Under the pieces are notes generated by a model that saw nothing but the letters and a program-made list of their open reading frames with translations, was not told where the DNA came from and made no database searches. Shown here piece by piece: positions 43,110-55,285 of a DNA stretch of 64,000 bases. The DNA lies in assembly GCA_034092305.1 (NCBI GenBank), contig JASJET010000222.1, positions 372,001 through 436,000 of the forward strand, given 5' to 3'. The position numbers and the translations under genes were made by a program. The DNA comes from Diaprepes abbreviatus (Eukaryota; Arthropoda; Insecta; Coleoptera; Curculionidae). Position 1 is the first letter of the stretch, and every line of letters starts with the position of its first letter.

Positions 43110-43740
43110 ACAGGGAATGTTTAAGATTAATTTTTTTTGGTAATTGTTAAGATTAAGTGAACTCTAGAAAAATTACGTTTTTTTTTTTGGAAAATTTGTA
43201 AACATATCCCCTAATTTTGAGGTTGTAGAACCACGATTCTGTACTATGTTTCCCATAATTTCTTCTCAGTGTTGTAGAAAACACAAAAAAGTACTTTTTC
43301 ACTTCCAGGTCATTTTTATTTCATGAAAATAACACTGAACATTCGATCGTATTTATAGGTTTTGTATAAGATACATAATTTTATGTACAAGTTTTCAAAT
43401 TATCTTTTTTGAGTGACATTTGTTAAAAATGTAACTCATCTAGCTTTTTGTTTATAAAAGTTTTTGGTCGTTTTTCTTAAATTTTCCGATTGAAAAAGTA
43501 TGAAATTTTATATAATATAGGAGCTTCTATAAACGTAAAATTTGTGGATGTAAGAAAATTTTACAGATTTAGTGGAAAAAATGATAACCAAATGGATTTT
43601 GTTTGTTTCCTGGAAAATTGAGGAAAACCAAGGCCAGTAGTGTTCTACGACCTCGGATTAGGGGGTACGTGAAGGAATTTTCCAGAAAAAAAATAAAGAC
43701 ATTTTCCTAGATTTTACTTAAACAGTTGCGAAAGTAAAAA
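43110..43740. repeat. Inverted pair of an interspersed repeat
   Basis: About 43110-43290 (plus) and 43590-43740 (minus) share GGAAAATT, CCCCTAAT-GAGGT-GTAGAAC and TTCC-TAATTT-like blocks. A third copy lies in prefoldin 4 intron 2 at 39500-39625. The pair encloses about 300 bp of AT-rich sequence. Confidence 0.5.
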
Positions 43741-43744
43741 CTGT

Positions 43745-44205
43745 TTAAATTTATCAAGCAAAAACCAAAAAAAAAAACGACCAAGTGTGTATGTATGGGA
43801 CGCGTATTACATTAGAGTTTCGCAGCAGTTACCTCTTTTTCTTATATTACTCTCTTATTTTATGAAAAATATAATTTTTTTTTATATTGTATAAACTGGC
43901 AAGGAAGGACTTTTATGATGTTTGGAATGAAGTGCGTGCGTGCGACAATTTACGAGCTGTGTACAACTAAAACCAGGAATAAGAACATTTTTGATGCTGT
44001 ACAGATTCTTAAATATTTTATGCTATTTTTTTTAAAACCTTATATGTATCATGTGAATTGTTCAGCAATGTCGAATAAACTTTATTCGTATTGTACGCAC
44101 CGCACTGTCTTCCTAAATTTCTTAGCAACAACAGAGCAATTACCAGTTAACAATTTCTACTCCTCTACATCACGATTGCGGTAGGGGTACCGTTTACAAG
44201 GCAGG
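43745..44205. other. Sequence upstream of the unidentified gene, no feature seen
   Basis: Nothing is recognised; the 89-codon frame at 43915-44184 has no recognisable similarity. Confidence 0.35.
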
Positions 44206-44346
44206 AACTTCGCAGGCTCCCCTGCCAGTCAGTCTAGGCAGCCGGTCAAATAACAATACTGCAAACTTTCCTTTCCGCAAAGAGAAATCGGTGAGTGTTT
44301 TTAAGTAATTTGATTAATTTCCGTCCAGTTAAACATAGCCGCGACG
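44206..44346 (+). promoter_or_regulatory. Candidate promoter and 5' UTR of an unidentified gene
   Basis: The stretch is clearly less AT-rich than its surroundings. It contains an arthropod-type initiator TCAGTC near 44229 and a possible 38-bp UTR intron (GTGAGTG at 44291 to CCGTCCAG at 44328), which is shorter than usual. Alternatively the whole stretch is an unspliced 5' UTR. Confidence 0.35.
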
Positions 44347-44439
44347 ATGGATGAGAAGCAAGTTCCCGAGTCCATGGCTACCGTTAATATTAAACCGGAC
44401 TACCCTCCGTCTGAGTATTGTGCCTCTGAACCACCACCG
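44347..44439 (+). CDS. Probable first coding exon of an unidentified gene
   Basis: 31 codons from an ATG in a GCCGCGACGATGG context to a CCG|GTAAGT donor, phase 0. The peptide begins MDEKQVPESMATVNIKPDYP and ends PSEYCASEPPP. It is acidic to neutral, Pro-rich and without a signal peptide, as expected for a cytosolic N-terminal tail. I do not recognise the family. Codon usage is more GC-rich than the surrounding DNA, the donor is a consensus site and the upstream stretch looks promoter-like, which is why I call it. No continuing exon was found in the 19.5 kb to the window end. Confidence 0.45.
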
Positions 44440-45635
44440 GTAAGTTATTTGGAATTGTTGTCATAAATATTTTGATTAAATTTAATTGATCCCTTTTCAC
44501 TGGAGTCTTTTTAGAAATATTTATTATATTAAATAAGTAAAAAATTATACATTCAGATGTTTCAAAAATTGTTTTTTTTTGTATACAGGGTGCTCAAAAT
44601 TTAATTGCGCGTATTAAAAAATATTTGGTAAATAACTATGCTTTAGCCTAATGATTACTGTCAAATTAACAAAATGTTATATGATTTTTTATCTCTATGT
44701 CTACTCTAGTTTGATAAGGTAAAAATATATTACAACAAAAATATGAAACATATTAAATGGCTAGAAGATATCGTCTTTGCTATAAGTATTTCGTTATAAT
44801 AGGAAATTATTTAGGATAGGCTGAATTTGGATAAAACGAAGTGTCTTGAAGTTGCGGCTTGTTTCTTACCTTCCATTGCATTGATTACTCTATTGCTTTA
44901 ATTCTCTCGGAGTTGGAATATCACTTGGTATGATTAACTCAGCACAGACATATAATAAAGTTTACAGAGTATCTAAGCCTTTACTAGTACTAAAAACTTT
45001 CGTTCTTAAGAAAATAATAACATGTTGCTTTATTTTGAACGCATTACTATTCTGTATTTGAAATTTTATTTTAATATCGTTTCATTTGTTTTTGATTGTT
45101 GGAAATAGTTGTTGTCGCCCAATACAGCAGCCTACTTTGATATATTAGAATAAAATGTATGTAAATTTTATTTCGATTACACATTATTTAAAAATGTTAT
45201 TTCTGTGTGATAGTGTATATATTTTTTATTTTAAGTTTTGTTCACTCGTTGATAGAAGTGAGATATTTTCAGCTTGTTCTAAAGGATTTTCAGGGGTAGT
45301 TCCATTACAAGGGGATGAAAATTGAAAATTTTTTTGGTTAGCGAGCTTTTTAACCGATTTCATTCGCATATATAAAACTTTTGAAAAAAATTGAGATATT
45401 TTAATGCAATTTTCATTATATTCTACAGCGTACTTCCGAGGGGTTCTCGTAAAAATATTTCGACGCTAGGTTTATACAAGGGCGTTAAAAATTGGAAAAA
45501 ACACCAAAAAATGTATATGTGCGTATAACTTGTGATGAAAGTGAGCCGTTTTGAATCGGTTTTCAGGATGCTGTAGATTATATTTCAACGGCATTTTTAT
45601 TTAACGCAAAGAGATTGAAAGCTGAAAAAACGAAA
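44440..45635. other. Presumed intron sequence, no gene seen
   Basis: A lone transposon-end-like sequence TATACAGGGTGCTCAAAA lies at 44582, resembling the end of a mariner/Tc1 element, but no partner is seen. The rest is AT-rich. Confidence 0.35.
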
Positions 45636-45639
45636 GCAG

Positions 45640-45930
45640 AATTAGTGGATTAATTCTTTCGAAGTCTCCGCCAAATTATTTGCACCAAGCGACGCTGGTG
45701 TTACTAATACCCAGGGATGCCTCAATCTCGCGGTACGTCATATGACAGTTTTGCATTATCTGTTCACTCACGCATTTATGTTTTCTTGCGCTACAACCGA
45801 TATTGGATGACCTTCAATCGACTCGTCCATGAGCGAACGACGGCCATAATTGAATTCACCAAACCAACGATATTCAATGTAGGTGCTTCATCGTCATATA
45901 GAGAATTAGGTTGATCGATACATTCTTGTT
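45640..45930 (-). pseudogene. Mariner transposase N-terminal fragment
   Basis: On the minus strand, broken frames read WFGEFN, then a RRSLMDES-like stretch, then SVVAQENINA, then TYREIEASLGIS. This is the second helix-turn-helix of the DNA-binding part of mariner transposases of the SETMAR type, in the right order. At least two frame changes are present and the catalytic domain is absent. The plus-strand frame at 45717-45914 is a shadow. Confidence 0.65.
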
Positions 45931-45934
45931 GAGA

Positions 45935-46735
45935 TATCTAAATCATGTGGAAAGTTATAAAAAATAATATCATGAAAATGTTTACAACATAAATAACGTC
46001 CGTATGTCAAAACGTTCAGAGTCCGTATACCGTTTAAAATGTCAAACTTTACAATAGATATTTCAAATGGCAACTAATAACACCAGTTTTGTCAGCTACC
46101 TTCGTATCCCTATAAGCAAAATATTTTAAAATACAATTACCAAGCACTTTATGGATAATTTAATTGCACCTAATACTTGGCAATAATTTTTTTTTCTACG
46201 AAGCCTGAAATGTAACAGATGGTGAATAGAGGGGTTTAAAATTTCTCCGATCTTCGAAATTCCTAAAATTTAATTCACATCATTCCTATTTTAGGGCGAT
46301 TTTACTTTGTCGGTCAGGCTACATTAGCTATTTTATCAAAATCTTTTTGGTGTGGTTTTATGGTAAATAGTTAATAATTGCACATACTCTTGTCCATAAA
46401 ACCCAATGACCTATCATTTTCTTTAGAAACTCACACCCATACGAAACACAAAAAAATAGTAACCTATTTACATTTCCACAAAATATTTAGAAGATAACGC
46501 GTTGTACACTACAAGTTCTTGGGTTCACTAAGTGACCTTAAAATTTGAAAATTACTTGCTACATTCCTAAGTGTTGTCAAATTTTAAACCTTGTGATTGG
46601 TTATTTTTCAAAAAAATCAAAATGTCTTTGTTCAAAGATCATCCGTCTTTGTTGTTCTCATTTTAAAGAATTAAGACGAAATTTAAGCAGGTATTTGGGG
46701 TATTAGAACTTGAACCTAAAAAACTGGCGTTTATG
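45935..46735. other. AT-rich sequence, no gene seen
   Basis: Nothing is recognised on either strand. Confidence 0.35.
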
Positions 46736-46849
46736 TATTTTATCTCTACAAAAATTAAAAGAGCCCTTCAATGGCTGGTCCAGTGCGGGGCCATTAGGGC
46801 AATTTTTCTTCCCCGAAAATATGTACATGTGTTAAAAAATACAGGAAAT

Positions 46850-47605
46850 CCTAGAGCTTATATAACGGATAAATTCAATATTGGTACTTGTTTGGAAAAA
46901 CGTTCTGACCAGTCTAATTTTATTTTTAATTTAATTTTTTTTGCGTGATAACGAAATATACAGGGTAATCAAGAAGGAGCTAAGATATCATAGATTTTTT
47001 TTTCAATTGTAAACCCCATTTTTTATTTCAGAATCAGAAAGGGCCCTTTTTTTACATACGACAAGGTAAATATCGATGTTGGTTACATAAGGAAAGTTGC
47101 AAGAAAAATTAGTGTAAAACTTTAAAATATACCTTCACTTTAATGATCTATTTCCTGTTCTAATAACTTTGTATCCAGACCCACAAGAACCGGATAAGTT
47201 CCAGCGTGCCATTTTTTTCCAACATTCGCTGCCCCTGTCCATGCTTATTTGGATGAGGTTTTTTCGAATCATTGAATAAGCAGACAAGGATCACCAGATT
47301 TGACCCTCCTTGATTATTTCTTCTGAAGATACTTAAAAACTAAATTATACTTAACCCAGCCCGACAGTTTAGAAGTCCTAAAAGTCGGCCAAGAAATACG
47401 AAACATAATCGCAGATATCGACAATGTTCAAAAAGAATTTATTCATTGACTTGGTTATTGTCAGATTGTTAACGGGACCCAGTTTGAACATTTAATTTTA
47501 ATGGTAATAAAATATTTTTTTTTGTATTTTAAAGTTTTACAGTAATTTTCCTTGATAATTTTCTTATGTAAGCAACATCGATATTTACCTTGTCGTAAGC
47601 AAAAA
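46850..47605 (+). mobile_element. Mariner/Tc1-like element relic with inverted ends, copy 1
   Basis: TACAGGGTAATCAAG at about 46958 starts a left arm whose inner part (ACGACAAGGTAAATATCGATG, about 47065-47085) is mirrored at about 47571-47591. Between the arms lies a broken transposase C-terminus (47160-47500). Sequence to the left of TACAGGG (46850-46957) is also shared with the copy at 60.6-61.85 kb, so the repeated unit is longer than the arms. Confidence 0.6.
47160..47500 (+). pseudogene. Mariner/Tc1-like transposase C-terminal fragment
   Basis: Pieces in several frames keep the family order: an AHAYLDEVFSN-like stretch, SPDLTLLDYFF with the final catalytic Asp region, YLKTKLYLTQPDSLEVLK, and EIRNIIADIDNVQKEFIH. 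Frame shifts and stops separate them. Confidence 0.65.
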
Positions 47606-47609
47606 ATGT

Positions 47610-50300
47610 GAATTGGCTCTTGCTATTGGATTAACCTTTCAGAGTTCCTCACTTTGTAAAAATAAAGTAACAAGAATGTATATAAATACAAATTTAAAAA
47701 ATTTTATATTGAAGCAACAAATTCAGGGTTGTTACATATCAAAATCACCTGTCAAGAAATACAGGCGAAACAGTTTGCCTAACATGAGTTGTTCGCTTAA
47801 AGAATTTTCTAGCTCCGTAAAATATATCAGGTTGTTGCAGTTTTCTATTTAAAACAATGCAGTAAACCAGGCGATAACAAAGTGAAAGGAAGAAGATGCG
47901 AGTGCACTTAAATGTTAAAGGTGAAAATAATATATTTATTGACAATAAAAGGAAGAAATAATGCATTTTCGTTTTACATTTACAGTTAAATAAAATATCA
48001 TTGGCGGCTCGTTAAATAATGCAAATGAAACCTATTTCTAAACTTTAAGCAATGACCAGGAAACTTGACCTTGCATTTTTCGGTCTTTTTGTTGTTTTTT
48101 TTCCTTAGAATTCAAATTATTTATTTCGTGTTTGATATACATACGTGCTTCAAGTTATAATAAACGTAACATAGGAAATGCAGGTAAAAAATCAATATTT
48201 ATTTGAATTGATCAAACAATAGTTACGTGTCCGTCTTTAAAACAATAGAAACGTGTTGGAAAGGAAATTTATAAGTTTATAAGCAGGATGTTCGTGAATC
48301 ACAAAAAATTAATAATAATTAAAATATTACCACTTGAATGTATAGGTAGGCGTCCAAATGTTAAAATTTTGGTCTTGAAAATGCCAGAACAAAAGACTAT
48401 TGGTCATCCAGAGAAACAGTAAGTTTAACTACATAATGTAAAAGAAAATTTCTATGACCCATCTGTCCGGGAGACGTCACCTGAGGGTGAGTACAGACGG
48501 CAACAAAAATCTGAGCGTAAGTGATTAGGTCCTTTTAAATTAAAAATGAGTCCACACGGGCCATTTTGTTCCGTAGTCGTGATTTTAATTGAGGTGGTTT
48601 TTTCTTAACCTAACTTTTATCAGAATTTTTGGTAATATTTCTTTTACTTAAAAATTAAAACGAAGCAAAATAGAAAATTATTTGCAGCAGCGTTGTTATC
48701 TAGAAAAAGAAAACTAAAAAAAGTTGCAAAATGTAAGATTATTGGTATATTCTCTATTAAAAAAAAAAAACAGAAAAGTTGTAACTACTGTGTCTGGTTG
48801 GATAGTTAAAATATTTTAAGTTGGGATATCAATTATCTCAGTTATTGTAATTTATTGTAAAGTTTTTTTTGATTAACATCCCTGAAAAAATGTATTTTTT
48901 AAAGAATATTTCAAATAGTTTAGTCATTTTAATAATATACCTTTCTCGAAAGTTTTAACATAGAATTTCAATGTAATAGTGTAATTCTAATAATCATTTT
49001 ATTAATTAAAATTGTTTGTAGTTTTTAGGAGGATATGTTAAATTTGGAAACTGTATTTTTTGTTATTAAATTTCTATCAATAGTACTTGTTATTTTTAAA
49101 TATTTTACAGTAGGTATATATAAGGTTTGCTAAAGGCACCTCTGCGGATTAGCGTCGTGATATCAGAAACTGTCGCTGAACAGAAATTTTATTACATAAC
49201 GGCCTCAGATTTAATTTATATAACAAACAAATGTATTATTGCAATTGTTATATAAATTAATAAAAAAATTAACAAGAATTGTTTTCTGGAGATAAAGAGG
49301 TCATGATCTTCGGTAACAAACATTTTTATTAAATGAAAATAATTTAACATCTCATAAATTTTCATTATCCCAAAATTGGCAAAATAATAAATAAATAAAT
49401 AAAACAACAAACTTCTGAAAAAAAAAATCATAGATTATATTTAAAGCAGTCGGCTGAAAGTTTGGCATCATTTTATGTAATGGCCTTGGGGACGGCAAAT
49501 TTAGGTGGGAAATCGTCTGGCTTTTGTGTTTTTTTTTAAGTCTAACAAATTGCAATGCTTGAAATTTGACATATGTCTTATTATGCTCCGCAGTTTTCCT
49601 GTCATTTAGACTAATCCTGAGGTGGTCTTTGTTTTCTTTCCTCGGTGGTAAGTGACAAAGTTAACTGAACCCGATCGAATCGTTTCGGACTGGGGAATGT
49701 ACCTACAAAAGTTTTTCATTTGAAACTTTCGGGGGTACATACAGGACTATTCAGATGTTCCAACAAATAAGTTAACACTCGATAAATATTAGTTGAGTGC
49801 CAAAAAGTTATCCTTTGGCCCGGACGTTTTGTAATTTATCTGGAAGGTTCGCTCTAGGTGTAAGGAAGTGCAGGGCAGCCGAGCAAGAGGTTATTGAAAT
49901 AGAACAAGATAGATAAAAAAAAAAGAAGCTATAAAATCATACGAAGCCGGGACTGGTCGTATGGAGTAAAAAAATTTATGCAATTATTTAGATAGGTAAA
50001 ATTAAATTATTGCGTTTATTTTATTACACAGAAGCTAGATACCCGCCTACCAAACTATAATACATTTATAATAACCAACATTAAGTTAGTTTCCTGATTT
50101 TCTCTTTTATTAAGGCTTTGTGTTTCATATTCTTAAAATAACAATAATTAATAAATAATTTTTTTACAGGGAAATAAGTGTAGTTTGCGAAGAATTAAAC
50201 TGGAACAATTAATTCCTACACAATAATCCCGACCATAAATATTATTATTATTATTATTAATATTAAAAATATTCAATTTGTTTAACAATCAACTTGAAAT
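47610..50300. other. AT-rich sequence, no gene seen
   Basis: No coding remnant is recognised. A short (ATT)n stretch lies near 50238-50260. The minus-strand frames near 49216-49555 are low-complexity. Confidence 0.35.
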
Positions 50301-50310
50301 TAAAATCCAC

Positions 50311-50371
50311 AGCCAACGAATATCATACATATATAGATAGATAATCATGATATGCGTTGGCTGTATCATTA
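50311..50371. repeat. Short perfect-stem hairpin
   Basis: ACAGCCAACG followed by AATATCAT, and ATGATAT followed by GCGTTGGCTGT, pair over 18 positions with one mismatch around a loop of about 20 nt. The stem does not extend further out. It could be the core of a foldback repeat or a small structured RNA; the length is short for a microRNA precursor. Confidence 0.45.
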
Positions 50372-50374
50372 TTC

Positions 50375-51085
50375 TGCTGTTTACCTACTTGTGACTTGTA
50401 ACCTTCGAAACTAAAAACTTTCCATTTGCCAATTATGTCTATTGGTAACTACATGCAACTCTTATTATTTCTTTAAATGTTTACATGAATTTTTTTAGTA
50501 TACGTAGTGTCAGAAACATTATGGCTTGATTTTATGACTTCTGGTTCCAAAATAAGACTGAAAGAAGTCTTTTAAGGCCTAATTTTGTATGAAGTGTAGG
50601 TAAATATATATATTTTACTTCGCAATCCAGAACTTATTTGCTGCTTTTTTTGGTAGCATTTTTCTAGTTTATGTATCCTAAAAACTAAGTAACAGTTACA
50701 ATAATTAATAAAAATACCAGGAAAGCAGTTAGGGACCTTGAAGCCTTGACTATGAGTAGTAGGCTATTGACTATCTCGAAAAAAAGAGGGATAAAAGGAA
50801 CTAAAACGTTAAAGTGTTTTCATTGTTTCCTACCTCCAATTGATCTTCAAATATCACAAAATCACAAAGTGCTACCAAATTAAAAGGTGCGTTTTTGAGA
50901 TTAAGGTAAATTTGCTCATTTTTCAATTTTTTGAGTTTTACTCGAAAACTGCATTTCTTGTAGGTACACGTCTACAGAAAAGTGGTAGGTAATAAAATTT
51001 TCTATCGAACTGGTCTGTCATGAAGTCCAAAAAAGTCATTTTTTAAGAAAATAAACCCCAAAAATAAAATAAAAAAAGCAAGAAA
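50375..51085. other. Sequence before the LINE fragment, no feature seen
   Basis: Nothing is recognised. Confidence 0.3.
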
Positions 51086-51724
51086 ATGCAAAAATTTTTC
51101 CTCATATCTTTTTGTGAAGTTAGGAATAGGCAGGAGCGTGTAAACCATTTTAAATACCTTGGCAGTTGGTTGAATGTAAATGGGCACTCAGATGAAGAGA
51201 TAACAGCTAGGATAGAAATATCGCGGAAGGCCTTTATGATATGGAAACCAGTTCTATGCAACAGGAACCTATCAATGCATATTCGTAAAAGGGTCCTGAA
51301 ATGCTATGTATGGTCTATTCTATTATACGGTTGCGAGACATGGACACTAAAAACCACAACGCTAAACAAACTGGAAGCATTCGAATTGTGGTGCTACCGT
51401 CGAATCCTAAGGATATCATGGGTTTCGCACACTTCCAACGAGGATGTTCTCAGAATGATGGATACAGATCGACTGCTCTTGAACATTATAAAGAAGCGGA
51501 AAACAGAATACTTCGGTCACATAATTAGAGGACCTAAATACCAGCTACTTCGCCTTATAATACAAGGAAAAGTGGAAGGAAAAAGATGGATAGGCCGAAA
51601 GAAGCTTTCATGGCTGCGTAACATCAGGCAGTGGTGTGATTGCACGGTAGAAGAACTATTTCGCGCAGCAGCCGATAGAGAAAGATTTCAGGAAATTGTA
51701 AACATGATGACCACCAACGTCTGA
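51086..51724 (+). pseudogene. LINE reverse transcriptase C-terminal part, open frame
   Basis: 212 codons. VNHFKYLGSWLNVNGHSDEE and ITARIEISRKAF, then LLYGCETWTL, LEAFELWCYRRILRISW, DRLLLNIIKKRKTEYFGHI and GKVEGKRWIGRKKLSWL are the standard C-terminal blocks after the RT domain in insect endonuclease/RT LINEs. The RT catalytic motifs and the endonuclease are missing by truncation, so the frame has no activity despite being open. The first 10-15 codons may be flanking sequence. Confidence 0.8.
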
Positions 51725-51765
51725 ATACAGGCATGGCACCTAAAGAAGAAGAAGAAGAAGATTGC
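51090..51765 (+). mobile_element. 5'-truncated LINE (RTE-like) with (AAG)n tail
   Basis: An open C-terminal frame (51086-51724) is followed by GGCACCTAAAGAAGAAGAAG, a simple-repeat 3' tail ending near 51762. 5' truncation and a short microsatellite tail are typical of target-primed LINE insertion. The frame is still open, so the insertion is younger than the other LINE relics here. Confidence 0.75.
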
Positions 51766-53805
51766 TTCATAAGAAAGCTGACGTTTCGCCCGTTTAATTA
51801 AGCTCCTGTAGTAGTTTGAATGATGAAAAATAACTAAGATATGCCGTCGCAAACTTTGCTACTTTCACAATATTAACAAATTTTTGCTTTTTTTTTCAAA
51901 TTTCGTCTAATTTTTTTTAAGTGAATTTAGATGGACACTGCATCTTCAAAAGAAAGCTAACATCACGCCCGTTGAAATGGCGCCAAGCCGAAGTCTGTAC
52001 CATGAATATTATTGGCCTCTCAAAGTTGCAATTTTTATAATTTTTTACCCGCCCATTATGTAATTCTATATATTTGGGTGTAAGTTTTTCTTTATTCAAT
52101 GAACAAATTATTTTAATATGTTTAATGATAAAAAAACATTTTAGGTTAAAACAGAAACAAATACAGACAAGAAAAACCCTATTCAAGACTCCCGATCTAT
52201 TTAAATATTTAATGTTTCATGAGTACGCGTGTGGTAGCCATGGTAACTGCCAGATGATGATTTGCCTTGTTGTTAAGCCTATCTTATCTTAGTAAGAAAA
52301 TAAGAAACTCATAGGATAGGAATTTTGTTTTTTGTTAGCATTTTTTAATTATTTAAATAACGTAATTTCTGAAATATTTAGAATTTTCCATCCTATTAAT
52401 AATTGCGTTTACCTAAAATTCCTTGGCTTCTACTTATAATGTTTGTCCAACAAATAGCTAGAATTCGTAATTTTATACTTTCGCTAGATTAGCTGTACAA
52501 ACCGGCAATGTTGCTCATCATTAGTCATTGTGTTGTAATTAGTGACAATTGGTACTTCTTCTTTTCCTTTTATTCCTGATTTTAATTGATTTTTAGTGCA
52601 TTTCATTGTCACGTACGTCAGAGTCGTGAGCTTAGTAAAAACAATTCAAACTATCTTCCTGTCTTAATAAGGGCGCCACTCCGTTTTTTTAAGGTTAAAA
52701 CTGAAAAAACCCTAACCATATAGTCTTAGGTTGGAAACTTTAATAAAACACTCTAATTCCTGCTACATAAATAAAGTTATATTAAAGATCTTATATACTT
52801 ACAAATGGCTAATTTATAGTTATAATTTCAAGTTCTTATTTAAATCAACGTCTCTGGTTAAGAACATTAAACTCTACTGAAAGATGCTAGCTAATAAAAT
52901 ATTTTTAGGTTAGTAAATTTCTCGTCCAGATAGCCCCATAATGTGATTTAAATTAGGAAAACATACCCAAGTATAAGAAATTTGAAGAAAATAAATATTA
53001 TGGCGTAGATGTTTTTCTTATTTTCTTCACGTTAATTGAACTAAGCTATACAGGCATTATTCTTGATTATTATGATGTTAATGAAGCACTCTTAGGAGGC
53101 TCAGGACCCTCTAAGAGGATCTTGGCCTCCAAAAGGAAAAATAACCATCAAATGCCGCAGCCTAATATAACGCAAGCGTCATTTTTCTCCCTCCAATTTC
53201 GGTATATCATCGAGCAACAATCTATTACCATAAGGGAACCTCAAAAATAAAATATTGCTCACACTTTCGCAATGGAACGGATCATGGGAAGACGGCCAAT
53301 CAGTGGTATTACCTACATTTATTACATGACAGTACACCCATCTCTTAGAAAAAGAATAGGTGCGTGGTGGCGTACCAGAATATGTTGTGACGCATAAAAC
53401 GGCATGCTTTTTTCTTCACGTATTCGTAGCAATATTGGTTGTAAACAGTTTGGAAGAGGCTTGACCTCTTTGACATCTTCCTTATCGTCATGCCATTACT
53501 CTCAAATCACCGCAAATCTTTCATCAATATTCTTGGGTTTTTATATTTTGGATATTGCTACACAAGCTGGAAATGTACTTTATTGTTTTCAGAATGAGGC
53601 TTTGATATAAATGTTCTCATATTTGTTCCAGCGCTATGAGGCTATATGTTTTAATAATACTCATTCCCACGAAGATAGCTAGTTAGTGTTCTTCTAATTT
53701 TGGTGCATATAAATGATTAGCTATAATAGCTGTGGACTGCAAATTTACAATGTTTGCCGACAACACGACAATTTTATATCATTTTGGGGATATTGGCAGA
53801 CTGAG
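51766..53805. other. AT-rich sequence, no gene seen
   Basis: No recognised coding or repeat structure. Sequence near 51780 (ACGTTTCGCCCG) recalls the hammerhead 3' side seen elsewhere, but the other half of the core is absent. Confidence 0.35.
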
Positions 53806-53809
53806 TTTA

Positions 53810-54640
53810 ATTGTTAATAGTGATGTTCCTTCAATTCACGGGTGGTTGTGAGCTTGTTGGCATAGATCTTTAACTTCAAATAACCTAATAGAAATAAATC
53901 CAATGGTGTTAAATCACATGATCTAGGAGGTCAATACTGACTACCGGAACGGCATAGTCACGACCAGGAAATGTCTCATGCAGTAATTGAATTGTTTCAT
54001 GGGCTGTATGGCATGTGGCACCGTTATGTGCAACTACATGCCGTCCACATCAGTACCATTCAATTTAGGCAGAAAGAACTCGGTTATCTTGCTTCGATAT
54101 CGGGCACCAGTAACAGTCACTGCTTGACCAGCTTCACTTACGAAGAAGTATGGTCCAATCATGCATCCAGGCCAAAATCCGTACCAAACAGTGTCACGTT
54201 GTGGATGCATTTGTTTTTCGATAATCACATAATGGGTTCTCCGAACTCAAATGCGGCAATTTTTGATGATTAGTGAAGCCATCAAGGTGAAAATGAGCTT
54301 CATCGCTTAGGATGATGTTGCTCGAAAAATCAGCATCCAATTTTTGATGTTCTAGAGTCCATTCAATGAAGTCTCTTCGCTGTGCATGATCATTAGGCTT
54401 CAGTTCTTGTGTCATTTAAACTTTGTAAGCATGAAAACGCAGATCTTTAGTGAGTATATTCTAGAGAGCTTCTTGAAATTTGCAATTCTTGTCCACGACG
54501 TCGAATTGATGTTCCTGGACTTTCACCAACATTCTCACGCAGTGCTTCGTTATTAACGGAGGAAGTCCTGCACACCTTTACGTTTAATTTCAATGTTATT
54601 TTTAAATTGTTTTATTTGATTTATAAAAATAATGACGGAT
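53810..54640 (-). pseudogene. Mariner/Tc3-like transposase, broken
   Basis: On the minus strand the order is LKPNDHAQRRDFIEWTLEHQ, IILSDEAHFHLDGF (first catalytic Asp, about 54290), HPQRDTVWYGFW with GPYFF, a RSKITEFFLPKLN stretch, and PPRSCDLTPLD (about 53910-53930, the last catalytic region). Frame changes lie near 54215 and after 54035. The segment with the second Asp (QQDGA-H in relatives) appears lost. No terminal repeats were identified. Confidence 0.8.
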
Positions 54641-54644
54641 GATG

Positions 54645-55285
54645 TAGTAGGATTAGGGGGTAAGTAAGTGGTAGAAAGCAACTGTATGAAATAAATTTAT
54701 GTCAGAGTTAATTTAAATCCGTGCTTTCGCAACTTGATATTCTGTAAAAGAATAATACAGTTCGGCGTCATCTACGTGGACGTAGAATAATAGCTATATT
54801 TAGATAAATTATCCAAAAAGCAAAAAATTAAATGCTTCAGAATGAAACTGATATAATATTCGTCCCCATTCCCTAGTCTGCAGCCGTAAGCCACCAATAT
54901 CTGCAAAATTCCTTAAGCACTGCTGATATTCACGCAACCAGAAGATAAAAATCATTAGAGAAAGAAACTTCATTATGTTTTATTTTTTTTATGTCAAATC
55001 CATTACAAGTTGAAGCATCTTAAGTCGTCTTTTAACGAATTTAATAGTTCTATTTTAGCGTATCAAGAATAATTGAATTTAAGTCGAGAAAATCGAGTTT
55101 GATTATCAAATTATTTATAACACGCGATGTGTTGTGATACGAAATTCACCTTAGAAAACTAGCATTGCATGACCGTCAATTTCCGTTAACCTTGTAAGGT
55201 ATTTTATCCCATCAATTTTTTTACAACGCAGGTAACGATGTTCCTGCGAGGTTTTTATATAAATGTTTTCTTAAAATATTTTGTT
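54645..55285. other. AT-rich sequence, no gene seen
   Basis: Nothing recognised. Confidence 0.35.

Noticed and set aside
50311..50371. MicroRNA gene
   Set aside because: The stem is only 18 bp, shorter than a usual precursor, and no conservation or expression can be judged.
51770..51800. Hammerhead motif at ACGTTTCGCCCG
   Set aside because: Only the GAAA side (minus strand) is present; no CTGATGA-like box or stem II partner follows.
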